DNA from: Streptomyces humicola
GTDB lineage: Bacteria; Actinomycetota; Actinomycetes; Streptomycetales; Streptomycetaceae
NCBI RefSeq assembly: GCF_024436035.1
Contig: NZ_JANFNG010000023.1
Span: 1-64,000, forward strand
Direction: 5' to 3'
DNA length: 64,000 bases
In this document: positions 35,856 to 44,935 of the stretch, piece after piece
Numbering within the stretch: position 1 is the first letter of the stretch
Layout: every line of letters begins with the position of its first letter
Made by a program: the position numbers and the translations under genes
Notes under the pieces: model-generated
The model's database searches: none
What the model was told of the DNA's origin: nothing
Seen by the model: only the letters and a program-made list of their open reading frames with translations

Positions 35856-36622
35856 CCACAGCCGGACCGGCCATCGATCTCAACGCCGATCTCGGCGAGG
35901 GGTTCGGCCGCTGGACGCTCACCGACGACGAGGCCCTGCTCTCCGTCGTCACCAGTGCCAACGTCGCCTGCGGCTTTCATGCAGGCGATCCCGCCACCAT
36001 GCGCCGCGTCTGCGACCGGGCCGTCGAGAACGGGGTGCGCATCGGCGCCCAGGTCTCCTACCGCGACCTGCTCGGCTTCGGCCGGCGGGCGATGGACGTG
36101 CCACCCGAGGAGCTCGCCACCGAAGTCGCCTACCAGATCGGGGCCTTGGACGTCTTCGCCCGCGCAGCCGGCGCACGCGTGGCGTACGTCAAACCGCACG
36201 GCGCGCTGTACAACCGCACCGTCAGGGACGAGCAGCAGGCCGCCGCGGTCGTCGACGGGGTGCTGCTCGCGGGCGGGGCGCTGCCCGTCCTCGGACTGCC
36301 CGGCTCCCAGCTGCTCAAGGCCGCCGAGAAGGCCGGATTGTTCGCCGTCCCCGAGGCGTTCGCCGACCGTGCGTACACCAGTGACGGCAGGCTCGTGCCC
36401 CGCGATCAGCCGGGCGCTGTGGTCCACGACCCGGACACGGCGGTGGCGCGGTCGGTGCTGATCGCCACGGACGGATCGGTCACGGCCGCCGGCGGGGAGC
36501 GCATCGCCGTGCGCGCCCGGTCGCTGTGCCTGCACGGGGACACACCGGGCGCGGCACGGCTCGCCGGCCGGGTGCGCCGCGAACTGGAGGCCGCGGGCGT
36601 GGTCCTGGAGGCGTTCGCGTGA
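35852..36622 (+). CDS. pxpA: 5-oxoprolinase subunit A (LamB/YcsF family)
   Basis: A 256-aa LamB/YcsF protein. DLNADLGEGFGRW at the N-terminus, NVACGFHAGDP, and VKPHGALYN are the family signatures. With PxpB and PxpC it forms the bacterial ATP-dependent 5-oxoprolinase. ATG 35852 overlaps the GntR stop by 4 bp, and its own stop overlaps the pxpB GTG, so the operon is tightly coupled. Confidence 0.95.
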   Translation: MTTAGPAIDLNADLGEGFGRWTLTDDEALLSVVTSANVACGFHAGDPATMRRVCDRAVENGVRIGAQVSYRDLLGFGRRAMDVPPEELATEVAYQIGALDVFARAAGARVAYVKPHGALYNRTVRDEQQAAAVVDGVLLAGGALPVLGLPGSQLLKAAEKAGLFAVPEAFADRAYTSDGRLVPRDQPGAVVHDPDTAVARSVLIATDGSVTAAGGERIAVRARSLCLHGDTPGAARLAGRVRRELEAAGVVLEAFA

Positions 36623-37311
36623 CGGAGACGGGAACGGGAGCGGGAACGGGAACGGGAACGGGAGCGGGGACCACCGCGGTGCTCCCGGCGGGGATGCGGG
36701 CCGTGCCCGTGGGCCGGCGCGCCCTGCTCGTCGAGGTGGAGACGTCCGAGGAGGTCGCCGCGCTCCACGGCGAACTGCTGCGCCGCCGTGCGGTGGGCGC
36801 GCTGCCAGGGGTGGACGACATCGTTCCCGCGGCACGCACCGTCCTGGTGGACGGCCTCGACGACCCGCAGGCGCTCGCCGCAGAACTGCCGCACTGGACG
36901 ATCCCGCGCCCGCGGGCCGAGGACGGGCCCGAGCGCGTGATCCGGATGCGTTTCGACGGGCCGGACCTCGACGAGGTGGCACAGGTGTGGGGCATCGCCC
37001 CGGGCGAACTCCCCGGTCTCTTCGAGGAGATCGTCTTCCGGGTGGCGTTCTGCGGATTCGCCCCCGGCTTCGGCTACTTGACGGGCCTGCCCGGGCATCT
37101 GCGCCTGCCCCGGCGGGCCACGCCGCGCACCTGCGTACCCGCGGGATCGGTGGCCCTCGCCGGGCCGTATGCGGGTGTCTACCCGCGGTCCTCCCCCGGT
37201 GGCTGGCAGTTGATCGGCAGCACGGACGCGGTGTTGTGGGATCCGTCGCGGGAACCGGCTGCGCTGCTGGCCCCCGGGGCCCGTGTCAGATTCCGCAGGG
37301 CGGCCCGGTGA
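36619..37311 (+). CDS. pxpB: 5-oxoprolinase subunit B
   Basis: A 230-aa PxpB/KipI-type protein. The conserved FCGFAPGFGYLTGLP block, RATPRTCVPAGSVALAG and GGWQLIGST are clear. GTG 36619 overlaps the pxpA stop. Residues 2-17 are a Thr/Gly/Glu/Ala run encoded by a hexanucleotide repeat at 36624-36671, an addition not expected in the family. The stop overlaps the pxpC start. Confidence 0.93.
   Translation: MTETGTGAGTGTGTGAGTTAVLPAGMRAVPVGRRALLVEVETSEEVAALHGELLRRRAVGALPGVDDIVPAARTVLVDGLDDPQALAAELPHWTIPRPRAEDGPERVIRMRFDGPDLDEVAQVWGIAPGELPGLFEEIVFRVAFCGFAPGFGYLTGLPGHLRLPRRATPRTCVPAGSVALAGPYAGVYPRSSPGGWQLIGSTDAVLWDPSREPAALLAPGARVRFRRAAR
36624..36671 (+). repeat. Hexanucleotide repeat in the 5' end of pxpB
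   Basis: Eight GGGAAC/GGGAGC-type 6-mers run head to tail right after the GTG start and encode alternating Gly and Thr/Ala. Length changes would keep the frame, so the N-terminus could vary without loss of the protein. Confidence 0.85.
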
Positions 37312-38231
37312 CCGTGCGACATGTCGACGTCGTACGGGCCGGGGCACTGACGACCGTCCAGGACCTGGGACGCCGCGGCCACCGGCATCTCGGGGTGCCG
37401 CGCGCCGGAGCGCTCGACCTGCCCGCGCACCGGCTCGCCAACCGTCTGGTGGGCAATCCGGACCATGCCGCGACGCTCGAGACGACTTTGGCCGGCCTCG
37501 CCGTCCGCGCGGGTTGCGCGCTCACCGCGGCGGTGACCGGAGCGCCGTGCCCGGTCCGCGTCGACGGGCGTCCGGCCGCGTGGGGTGCTCCCGTACGGGT
37601 GGAACGCGGTGCGGTGCTCGAACTCGGCGCCGCCACCCACGGAGTGCGCAGCTACGTGGCGTTCGACGGCGGCGTCGGCGTGGCGCCCGTGCTCGGCAGC
37701 CGCTCCCGCGACCTGCTCTCCGGCCTCGGCCCGGCGCCGTTGCGCGAAGGTGACACGCTGCCGCTGGGCCGGCCCTGCGGACCCGCGGCCGCGGTCGACA
37801 CGGTGGCGTCGCCGGGCGTGCCGAGGGAACTGGTCCTGCCTGTCGTGCCGGGCCCGCGCGACGACTGGTTCGCCAAGGACGCCCTGCGCACCCTTGCCAT
37901 CGGTGCGTACCGGGTGGCCCCGGCGAGCAACCGGATCGGCCTGCGCACCGAGGGGCCCGCCCTGCCGCGTGCGCGCAGCGGTGAACTGCCCAGCGAAGGG
38001 ATGGTCCTCGGCGCCGTGCAGGTCCCGCCGGACGGCCGTCCCGTCGTCTTCCTCGCCGACCATCCGACGACGGGCGGCTACCCCGTCATCGGCGTGGTAC
38101 CGGAGGATCGGCTGGCCGCGGCCGCCCAGGCCCGGCCCGGAACGCCCGTGCGGTTCGTGCCTCTGCGGCGGGGGGCGGTGGCTCAGCCCGTCCGCACCGT
38201 CCCCGGCGCCGGAGCCGTCATGCCGTCCTGA
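37308..38231 (+). CDS. pxpC: 5-oxoprolinase subunit C (biotin-dependent carboxyltransferase-like fold)
   Basis: A 307-aa PxpC/KipA-type protein. VVRAGALTTVQDLGRRG at the start, VPRAGALD, SYVAFDGGV and the C-terminal FLADHPTTGGYPVIG are the family signatures. GTG 37308 overlaps the pxpB stop. It completes PxpABC, which hydrolyses 5-oxoproline to glutamate with ATP. The last 14 bp overlap the convergent SGNH hydrolase gene. Confidence 0.94.
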   Translation: MTVRHVDVVRAGALTTVQDLGRRGHRHLGVPRAGALDLPAHRLANRLVGNPDHAATLETTLAGLAVRAGCALTAAVTGAPCPVRVDGRPAAWGAPVRVERGAVLELGAATHGVRSYVAFDGGVGVAPVLGSRSRDLLSGLGPAPLREGDTLPLGRPCGPAAAVDTVASPGVPRELVLPVVPGPRDDWFAKDALRTLAIGAYRVAPASNRIGLRTEGPALPRARSGELPSEGMVLGAVQVPPDGRPVVFLADHPTTGGYPVIGVVPEDRLAAAAQARPGTPVRFVPLRRGAVAQPVRTVPGAGAVMPS

Positions 38232-39153
38232 CCTCCTCGGCCGGTGGCGCCTGCTCGGCCCGGGGAACCGGCAGCGCGGCGAGGGCGCGTACCGTCGCGC
38301 GGTGCACGGCCAGGTCGAGTGCGGCGTCGGAACCGGCCGCACGGTGACGGCACTCGGCGGCAGCGAGCCGCAGTAGATCCGGGAGCAGGTCGCGGCAGCG
38401 GTCGACGACCCAGCGGGTGCCGCGCGTCGCCATCCACCACACGCTCGCCGCCGGTCCGGGCCCCGGACCGTCCGGGACCGTTCGCGGCGGCTCACCGGTG
38501 GCGAGCCCCCGTGCGGCGAGCAGGGCATGGAACTCCCGGGCGAGCAGCCGGTGTCCGAGCTCGCTGGGGTGCAACCGGTCGGCGCTCCACGCCGCACGGT
38601 CGGCGACCCACGGATGGTCGGCGGCGTGCAGATGGATTGCGCCATGGCGGGCGGACAGGGCGTGCACGACGTGGTTGAGGGCCCGCATCCGCCGGCCGAG
38701 CGGCCGGGCCAGCGGCCAGGGCAGGCCGAGCATACGGCCCGGATCGGGCAGGCATGCGGTGAGTGGTACGGTCCCGTCCGCGCGCAGCGTGCCCAGCACG
38801 GTGTCGAGCCGTGCGGCGACGGCGGCGATGTCGTACGAACCCCGCAGCGTGTCATTGGCCCCGATGATGACAGAGGCCAGGTGCGGGCGGTGGCGCCGTG
38901 CCTGCTCCAGCTGTTCACCGGCGACGTCGCCCGACAGCGCGCCGCTGCGCGAACAGTTGATCAGCAGCGCCGCGCCGGGCGGAGCGACAAGCCCCTCCGT
39001 GAGCAGCGCCGCCCAGCCGCGCCACCCTCCCGGCGCGCCGGGCACGGGATCGCCGAGCCCCTCGGTGAGCGAGTCGCCGAGCGCGGCGAAGCGGATCGTC
39101 TCCGGCCCGCTCTGTTCGGGGCGTTCCTCATAGTGGGCGTGACGGACCGTCAT
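38218..39153 (-). CDS. SGNH/GDSL-type hydrolase
   Basis: A 311-aa enzyme with SGNH blocks: GDSLTEG (catalytic Ser, about residue 28), a block with Gly near SRSGALSGD, GANDTLRG (Asn) and DRLHPSELGH (Asp/His). It should be an esterase or deacetylase; no signal peptide is seen. It is last in a three-gene minus-strand operon after two GT4 glycosyltransferases, with 4-bp overlaps, so it may deacylate a glycolipid or glycan made by them. Confidence 0.88.
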   Translation of the reverse strand: MTVRHAHYEERPEQSGPETIRFAALGDSLTEGLGDPVPGAPGGWRGWAALLTEGLVAPPGAALLINCSRSGALSGDVAGEQLEQARRHRPHLASVIIGANDTLRGSYDIAAVAARLDTVLGTLRADGTVPLTACLPDPGRMLGLPWPLARPLGRRMRALNHVVHALSARHGAIHLHAADHPWVADRAAWSADRLHPSELGHRLLAREFHALLAARGLATGEPPRTVPDGPGPGPAASVWWMATRGTRWVVDRCRDLLPDLLRLAAAECRHRAAGSDAALDLAVHRATVRALAALPVPRAEQAPPAEEVRTA

Positions 39154-40316
39154 GGCAGATCCGCGGCGACCGGGGCCGCGTCAAGCGCGGCGAGGAACGC
39201 GGTGACGGCATTGCGCCACCCGTAGCGCTCGGCATGCGCACGCGCGACCGCGCGCCGGGCCGACTCGGGGCGCGCGAGCAGCGATCCGACGGCATCGGCG
39301 AAGCAGCCGGCGTCGTCGGCGGCAGCCGCACCGGCCGGACCGATCACCGCGGGAAGCGCCGACGATGCGCTCACCACCACCGGCGTGCCGCAGGCCAGCG
39401 CTTCGAGCGCGGAGAGCCCGAAGGTCTCCACCGGGCCGGGAGCGAGGACCACGTCCGCACAGGCCATCAGCGCATGCAGGGCGTCCTTGTCGGCGACGTG
39501 GCCGAGGAACCTCACGGGCAGCCCGTCCTGCCGGGCACGTCGTTCGAGGCGGACGCGGAGCGGCCCCGCGCCGGCGACCACCAGGACCGCGTCGTGGCCC
39601 CGGGCCCGCAGTTCGGCGAGCGTGTCCAGGGCTCGGCCGGGCTGTTTCTCCACCGACAGCCGGGTGCAGACGGCGAGCAGTATCTGGTCGGGCCGCGCAT
39701 ACCAGAGCCTGGTGCGGGCGGCGTCCTCCTCCGGGGGCGGTGCGCACGACTCCAGGTCCACGCCGAGCGGCGCGTGCACGACGTTGCGCGCGCCGATGCG
39801 TTCGAACTCGGCCGCGGCCCACGCCGTGGTGCAGACAATGCGTGAGTACGCCCGAGCGGTACGGGTGTTGAGCAGGTCGGCGGCCCGGCGGGCGGGGCGC
39901 TGCGGTATCCCGCACATGCGCAGCACCCCGTCGACGCTCTCGTGCGAGACCATCACGGACGGCACCCGGCGCCGCCGTGCCCACTCCCCCGTCCAGCGCA
40001 GGGTCGTGCGGTCGGAGACCTCGATGCGGTCCGGGTCCAGCATCTCCAGTACCGCGGTCACGGCGCGGCGGTCGGCGAGCACCCGGTATCCGCCGGTGCC
40101 GGGGACGACGGGACCGGGCAGGGTGATCACCCGGCCCTGTTCCGTGTCTTCGTCCAGCTGCCTCGGTCCGGGGACGATCAGCACGGGCTCGTGCCCGGCC
40201 TCGCGGTAGCCGGCCCCGAGGTGGTGGAGCGCGGTGCGCAGGCCCCCCGAGACGGGTGTGACGAAGTTGGCGAGCCGGACGATGCGCAGCGCCCCCTCGG
40301 CACGTGTCGCTGTCAT
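39150..40316 (-). CDS. GT4-family glycosyltransferase (second of pair)
   Basis: A 388-aa GT-B fold glycosyltransferase. An N-terminal acceptor domain starting with IVRLANFVTPVSGGLRTALH is followed by a nucleotide-sugar domain with SVEKQPGRALDTLAEL and the GPVETFGLSALEALACGTPVVV region (EX7E-type motif). Membership resembles actinobacterial mannosyltransferases such as PimB or MgtA, but donor and acceptor cannot be read from sequence. Start and stop each overlap a neighbour by 4 bp. Confidence 0.88.
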   Translation of the reverse strand: MTATRAEGALRIVRLANFVTPVSGGLRTALHHLGAGYREAGHEPVLIVPGPRQLDEDTEQGRVITLPGPVVPGTGGYRVLADRRAVTAVLEMLDPDRIEVSDRTTLRWTGEWARRRRVPSVMVSHESVDGVLRMCGIPQRPARRAADLLNTRTARAYSRIVCTTAWAAAEFERIGARNVVHAPLGVDLESCAPPPEEDAARTRLWYARPDQILLAVCTRLSVEKQPGRALDTLAELRARGHDAVLVVAGAGPLRVRLERRARQDGLPVRFLGHVADKDALHALMACADVVLAPGPVETFGLSALEALACGTPVVVSASSALPAVIGPAGAAAADDAGCFADAVGSLLARPESARRAVARAHAERYGWRNAVTAFLAALDAAPVAADLP

Positions 40317-41473
40317 GCTGCCACGCTCCTGCGGTTCCGCCGTTCGGCTCCCCCGACTCCGCCGAGCACCTGCTCGTAATGGCCGAGCAGCAGGTCGCCG
40401 ACGGCCTCCCAGGTGCGGCCCTCGACGGCCGAACGGCCCGCCGCGCCGTACGAAGCGCGCAGCGCGGGGTCCTGGACGAGCCGGGCGACTGCGTCCCTGA
40501 GTGCGTCCGCGTCCCCCGGCGGCACCAGCAGCCCGGTCCTGCCGTGGTCGACGAGGTCGAGCGGACCGCCCGAGGCGGGAGCGATCACCGGCAGTCCGCT
40601 GGCCATCGCCTCCTGCACGGTCTGGCAGAAGGTCTCCAGGGGCCCGGTGTGCACGAAGAGGTCCAACGAGGCGTAGATGCGGGCGAGTTCGAGGCCGGTC
40701 CGGCGGCCGAGGAAGAGTGCCTGCGGCAGTGCGTGCCGCAGTGCGGAGTCGCTGGGCCCGTCCCCGACCACCACCAGCCGGACGCCTGGCAGCCGGGCGG
40801 TTGCGGCGAGCAGTTCGACGCGCTTTTCCGGTGCGAGACGGCCGACGTATCCGACGAGGAGTTCACCGCCCGGCGCGAGGGTGCGGCGCAGCGCCTCGTC
40901 CCGGCGTGTGGGGTCGAACCGTACGGCGTCGACGCCACGCGGCCACAGGTGGACGCGCGGTATGCCGTGCCGCTCCAGATCGGCGGCGGAGGCCGTCGAC
41001 GGGGCGAGGGTGCGGTCGGCAGCCGAGTGCAGCGTACGCAGCCGGTGCCAGGCCGCGGCCTCGCCGAGCCCCAGGTAGGTGCGGGCGTAACCGCCCAGAT
41101 CGGTCTGGTAGACGGCGACGGCCGGCAGCCCCAGGCGACCGGCGGCGGTGACGCCGTGGGCCCCGATGACGAACGGGCTGGCGAGATGGACGAGATCGGC
41201 GCGGTGTGACGCGATGGCGGTGGCGACACGCCGCCCCGGAAGCGCGACTCGCACCTGCCGGTAACCGGGCAGAGGCAGGGAAGGGACACGGACCACGGGA
41301 CAGGGCGCGTCGGCGTCGGCGCCTTCGGCGGCGCGATCGCGTGCCGCGCCGGCCGGAGCGATCACCAACGGTGCGCAGCCCCGCCGTGCGAGATGCTCGG
41401 CGGTGCGCAGCGCGCAGTGGGCGACCCCATTGACATCGGGCGGAAAGGATTCGGTGACGAGTGCGACTCGCAT
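40313..41473 (-). CDS. GT4-family glycosyltransferase (first of pair)
   Basis: A 386-aa GT-B glycosyltransferase. The N-terminus MRVALVTESFPPDVNGV and the donor-site region GPLETFCQTVQEAMASGLPVI match GDP-mannose-dependent alpha-mannosyltransferases of the MgtA/PimB group. It leads the operon with a second GT4 enzyme and an SGNH hydrolase, overlapping the former by 4 bp. A role in a mannosylated lipid or cell-surface glycan is likely but inferred. Confidence 0.88.
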   Translation of the reverse strand: MRVALVTESFPPDVNGVAHCALRTAEHLARRGCAPLVIAPAGAARDRAAEGADADAPCPVVRVPSLPLPGYRQVRVALPGRRVATAIASHRADLVHLASPFVIGAHGVTAAGRLGLPAVAVYQTDLGGYARTYLGLGEAAAWHRLRTLHSAADRTLAPSTASAADLERHGIPRVHLWPRGVDAVRFDPTRRDEALRRTLAPGGELLVGYVGRLAPEKRVELLAATARLPGVRLVVVGDGPSDSALRHALPQALFLGRRTGLELARIYASLDLFVHTGPLETFCQTVQEAMASGLPVIAPASGGPLDLVDHGRTGLLVPPGDADALRDAVARLVQDPALRASYGAAGRSAVEGRTWEAVGDLLLGHYEQVLGGVGGAERRNRRSVAA

Positions 41474-41603
41474 ACTGCGGTTTTCGGCGCCGCCGAAGAT
41501 GACAGGGCCACGACGACCTTTCCCCCCGGGAAACGTTGCGTGAGCTTCTGTCCCCGCCTGTGCCGCGGCTGCGGTCGCAGGTGCGGTTGCGGCACCCCGC
41601 GGG

Positions 41604-43016
41604 CTACCGCGTGGGCCTCGCGCCCAGCCTGCCGCGGACCGCGGTCTGGACCTCGGCCTCCTCCGCCGGATCGGCGGCGAGCCTGCGCAGCTGGGCGAGC
41701 ACGCGGACATCACCCGTCGCCGCGCGCCGCGCCGCGAGCTCGCGCGTGGCCTCCTCGCAGTCCCACAGGCACTCGATGGCGAACCCCTCCGCAAAGGACG
41801 GATCCGTCACGGCGAGCGCCCTCGCCGCACACCCGCGCACATGCGACGAGGATGTCTCGCGGTAAATATGGCGCAGAACGGGCGCCGCACAGCCGATGCC
41901 GAGCCGCCCGATCCCCTCGACCAGAACGGCAAGGCCCTCCGCGTCGGCGCCCGAGGCGCGGACCAGGCGGCGCAGCGCGGCGAGCACCCGCCCCGCGTCC
42001 CCGGCCTCGCCGCGGACGGCCAGCACACGGGCGGCGGCGGCGCCGAGCGCGTCCTCGCGTGCGGCCCATGCTCGGGCGCGCTCCAGGGCCGCGGCGCCGC
42101 GCATGCGCGCGAGGGACTCCAGAGCGGCCCGTGAGACGACGGGCGAGCCGTAGGCCGCCGCTTCGATCAGGTCGAGCACCTGCCCGTCCTGGCGGTCGGC
42201 GAGGAAGCGCAGCGCGGCGGCGCGTGCAGCCTCGGGCCCTCCCTTGGCCGCGGCGAGCAGCTCCTGGCGGTGTTCGGGTCCCGCGACCGCCGCCAGGCAG
42301 CGTGCGGCGGGCGCGTCACGGTGCTGCGCGGGGTAGGCGTCGAGTCCCTGCTGGGCCCAGTCGAGGACGTCGTGCACGCTCCAGCCGGGAGCCGGGCCCG
42401 CCGGACGCAGTTGCCGCTGCCAGCGGTCGAAGGCGTGCCGTTCTTCTGCGGCGCGCACCCGATCGCCGTGCACCGGGTCCTCGGCCCACAGCCGCCACGG
42501 CCGCCTTTCGTACGCCTCGCGCAGCGCACGCGCCAGCGCGGCGTCGCCCTCGGGCGTGCACGGGAAGCGCGCGAGCACGGCGGGGGCGAGTGAGCGGAGC
42601 CCCTCGTCGTCGTCACGGAGCGCGAGCTCGTCCAGGGCCCAGGCCCAGTTGGCGCCCTTGGCGGCGTAGTCGCGCAGCAGCCGCAGCGCGTCGCGGCGGC
42701 CGTATCCGGCGAGGTGGCCGAGGACGGACAGGGCCAGCCCGGTGCGCTGCTCGTCGTCGTCGAGAAGGTCGTCGGCGTGGAAGAGATGCTGTTCGATCCC
42801 GTCGAGCCCGCCTTCGAGCTCGGAGTACAGGCGCGCGTAATACAACGAGCGTGATTCCACTTGCCAGTCTCGGCGGGGATCGCTCAGGACGCACTGCTCC
42901 AGCGCGGCGAGGGCCTCGCCCCGCTGCTCCGCGAGGGCATGCAGGGTCCCGTCTCCGCGTCCTCTCTGGAGGAGGCCGAGAAGGGTGCCGCTTGGCGCTA
43001 TGACCGGGTCGAACAT
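41604..43016 (-). CDS. HEAT-repeat (PBS-lyase type) protein
   Basis: A 470-aa protein whose C-terminal two thirds (from about residue 230) are made of Ala/Arg/Leu-rich helical repeats of the HEAT/PBS-lyase type (for example VSRAALESLARMRGAAALER and HVRGCAARALAVTDP). Such repeats usually mediate protein contacts; I infer no reaction. ATG 43016 has GAGG about 11 nt upstream. It diverges from the PP2C phosphatase gene. Confidence 0.75.
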   Translation of the reverse strand: MFDPVIAPSGTLLGLLQRGRGDGTLHALAEQRGEALAALEQCVLSDPRRDWQVESRSLYYARLYSELEGGLDGIEQHLFHADDLLDDDEQRTGLALSVLGHLAGYGRRDALRLLRDYAAKGANWAWALDELALRDDDEGLRSLAPAVLARFPCTPEGDAALARALREAYERRPWRLWAEDPVHGDRVRAAEERHAFDRWQRQLRPAGPAPGWSVHDVLDWAQQGLDAYPAQHRDAPAARCLAAVAGPEHRQELLAAAKGGPEAARAAALRFLADRQDGQVLDLIEAAAYGSPVVSRAALESLARMRGAAALERARAWAAREDALGAAAARVLAVRGEAGDAGRVLAALRRLVRASGADAEGLAVLVEGIGRLGIGCAAPVLRHIYRETSSSHVRGCAARALAVTDPSFAEGFAIECLWDCEEATRELAARRAATGDVRVLAQLRRLAADPAEEAEVQTAVRGRLGARPTR

Positions 43017-43392
43017 GAGGGCAATCCTCGCTTGAGGTGTGCGGTGTCGACAAACGAAAATCCGCAGGTCGGTGCAAACCCGCCGCGGGCGGCACCACGG
43101 GCCATGATGCCCCCGGGCGCGGTGCGGGGGCCACGGTATTTGTCCCATCCACCGGTGCCATCGCGCCAGTACGCCTTCACAGGCGATCACCGGACGCAGG
43201 TTGACGCCGTACCGCCATGACCAGAGATGAACCATTCCGGCGCCGCTTCTGGGCCACCCGGCCACTGGAATATGCCGGAAGCACCACCGGATCGGGTATT
43301 GCGGAAACCCTTACGGACCATCGCTCACTGTGCAACAGTCGTGACTGGCCCAACTACCGCTCGCGCCGCGTCGAAGCACGTTCGGAGAAGTC
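43017..43392. other. Divergent intergenic region between HEAT-repeat and PP2C genes
   Basis: 376 bp without a supported gene. A short open frame from 43217 (81 aa) has no family features and is probably chance. The PP2C Shine-Dalgarno GGAG lies just before 43393. Confidence 0.5.
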
Positions 43393-44859
43393 ATGCCGTC
43401 CCACCCGCATGCGGACCATGCCGCTGTCCCATCGCCGGATCCCGGCGTTGTCGACGCGCTGATCTCCCAAGCACGGGAACTGCGCGGGCAGCTGGACGCC
43501 GTACGCGTCGTCCCGTCCGCCGACGAGGACGACCCCCACCGCCGGTGGCAGCGCGCTCTGTGCGATCTCGCCGTGCACCACCTCGACAACCTCGGCGAGC
43601 ACCTCGGCCAGCTCAAGGAGGAGCTCGCCCCCGAGGAGGGCGTCGCGTACCCGGCGTACGCGCCCGACGAACCCGGAACCGAACTGCCTCCGGGCCCCGC
43701 AGGCGTACGGGCGCTCGGCCGCGCGGGCAGCGCGGAGTGGAACCTGCTCACCGACGAGGTCACCTGGTCCGACGAGCTGTACCGGATATTCGGCCGCACC
43801 AGGAAGGACGGGCCGCTGACCCTGGACGAGCTCCCGTCCTGGCTCTTCGCCGAGGACCAGCAGTCGCTCACCACGATGGTCACCGCCTGTCTGGTCGACG
43901 GGCGGCCGATCGACGGCGAGTTCCGCATCGTGCGCCCGGACGGCTCGGTGCGCACGGTGCACATGGTGGGCGAGCCGGTGCTCGACGCCGACGGCGGGAC
44001 CGCCTCGATGTGGGCGGTACTGCGAGACGTCAGCGAACTGCGCCGCAGCCAGCGGACGTTGCGCGAGACCCGTGACTCGCTGCAACGGCAGCGGCAGATC
44101 GCGCAGGCCGAGCACCGGCTGGCGGTTGAGCTGCAGGAGGCCGTGCTTCCCCCGTGGCGCGGCCCCCTGCGGTTCCCGCTGGAGGGCGGGTCCGTCGCGC
44201 TGGACCTCGCCGCCCGCTACTTCCCCTCCGCCACCGGCGCGTTGATCGGCGGCGACTGGTACGACGCGATGCAGCTGCCCGACGGCGCCACGCTGCTGAC
44301 CGTCGGCGATCTGACCGGGCACGGGGTGGCGGCCACCTCGGGAATGGCGATGCTGCTCGGCGCGCTGCGCGGGATGGCGGTCACCGGCATGGCACCGGGC
44401 CCGCTGATGAACGCCCTCAACCAACTGCTCGACCGCTCGGCGCAGCCTGCTCTCGGCAGCGCGCTGTGCTGCCGCTACGAGGCTGAGACGCATGCGCTCA
44501 CCTGGTCGCAGGCCGGCCACCCCGCCCCGCTGCTGTTCCGCGACGGGGCGGGGCGTGCCCTCGACGCGCCGGAGGGCGTGCTGCTCGGCGCGACGTCCGG
44601 CGCCGCGTACGGGCAGGCCAGGGCGCAGCTGCTGCCCGGCGACCTCCTCGTGCTCCACACGGACGGCATCGCACCGAGGCGCGCCTCGCTCGCCGACCCG
44701 GTCGGCGCGGCGGACGGGGACACCACGCGACTGCTCGGGCTCGCGACGCGGTTCGCCGAGTGCCGTAGCGCCCAGGACTGCGTGCGTGTCGTCGTCGAGG
44801 AGCTCGACACGCCCGAGCGCGAGCGCGACGCCTGCGTGCTGATCGCCCGCGTCTCATGA
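43393..44859 (+). CDS. PAS domain - PP2C/SpoIIE-type serine phosphatase
   Basis: A 488-aa cytoplasmic protein. A PAS domain (about residues 110-215, WNLLTDEVTWSDELYRIFG) is followed by a short coiled linker (RETRDSLQRQRQIAQAEH) and a SpoIIE-type PP2C domain with metal-binding GGDWYDA and VGDLTGHGVAAT. Streptomyces have many such phosphatases acting on anti-anti-sigma factors. GGAG lies 6 nt before ATG 43393. No anti-sigma partner is adjacent. Confidence 0.92.
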   Translation: MPSHPHADHAAVPSPDPGVVDALISQARELRGQLDAVRVVPSADEDDPHRRWQRALCDLAVHHLDNLGEHLGQLKEELAPEEGVAYPAYAPDEPGTELPPGPAGVRALGRAGSAEWNLLTDEVTWSDELYRIFGRTRKDGPLTLDELPSWLFAEDQQSLTTMVTACLVDGRPIDGEFRIVRPDGSVRTVHMVGEPVLDADGGTASMWAVLRDVSELRRSQRTLRETRDSLQRQRQIAQAEHRLAVELQEAVLPPWRGPLRFPLEGGSVALDLAARYFPSATGALIGGDWYDAMQLPDGATLLTVGDLTGHGVAATSGMAMLLGALRGMAVTGMAPGPLMNALNQLLDRSAQPALGSALCCRYEAETHALTWSQAGHPAPLLFRDGAGRALDAPEGVLLGATSGAAYGQARAQLLPGDLLVLHTDGIAPRRASLADPVGAADGDTTRLLGLATRFAECRSAQDCVRVVVEELDTPERERDACVLIARVS

Positions 44860-44935
44860 ATCGACCGAAGCGACGAAGCGACAACGGTCGGCGATGGTGA
44901 TTTGACGGCAATGGCGAATTGACGGCGCTGCGACC

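Noticed and set aside
43217-43462. Small ORF between the HEAT-repeat and PP2C genes
   Set aside because: No Shine-Dalgarno, no domain, and it runs into the PP2C gene in another frame.
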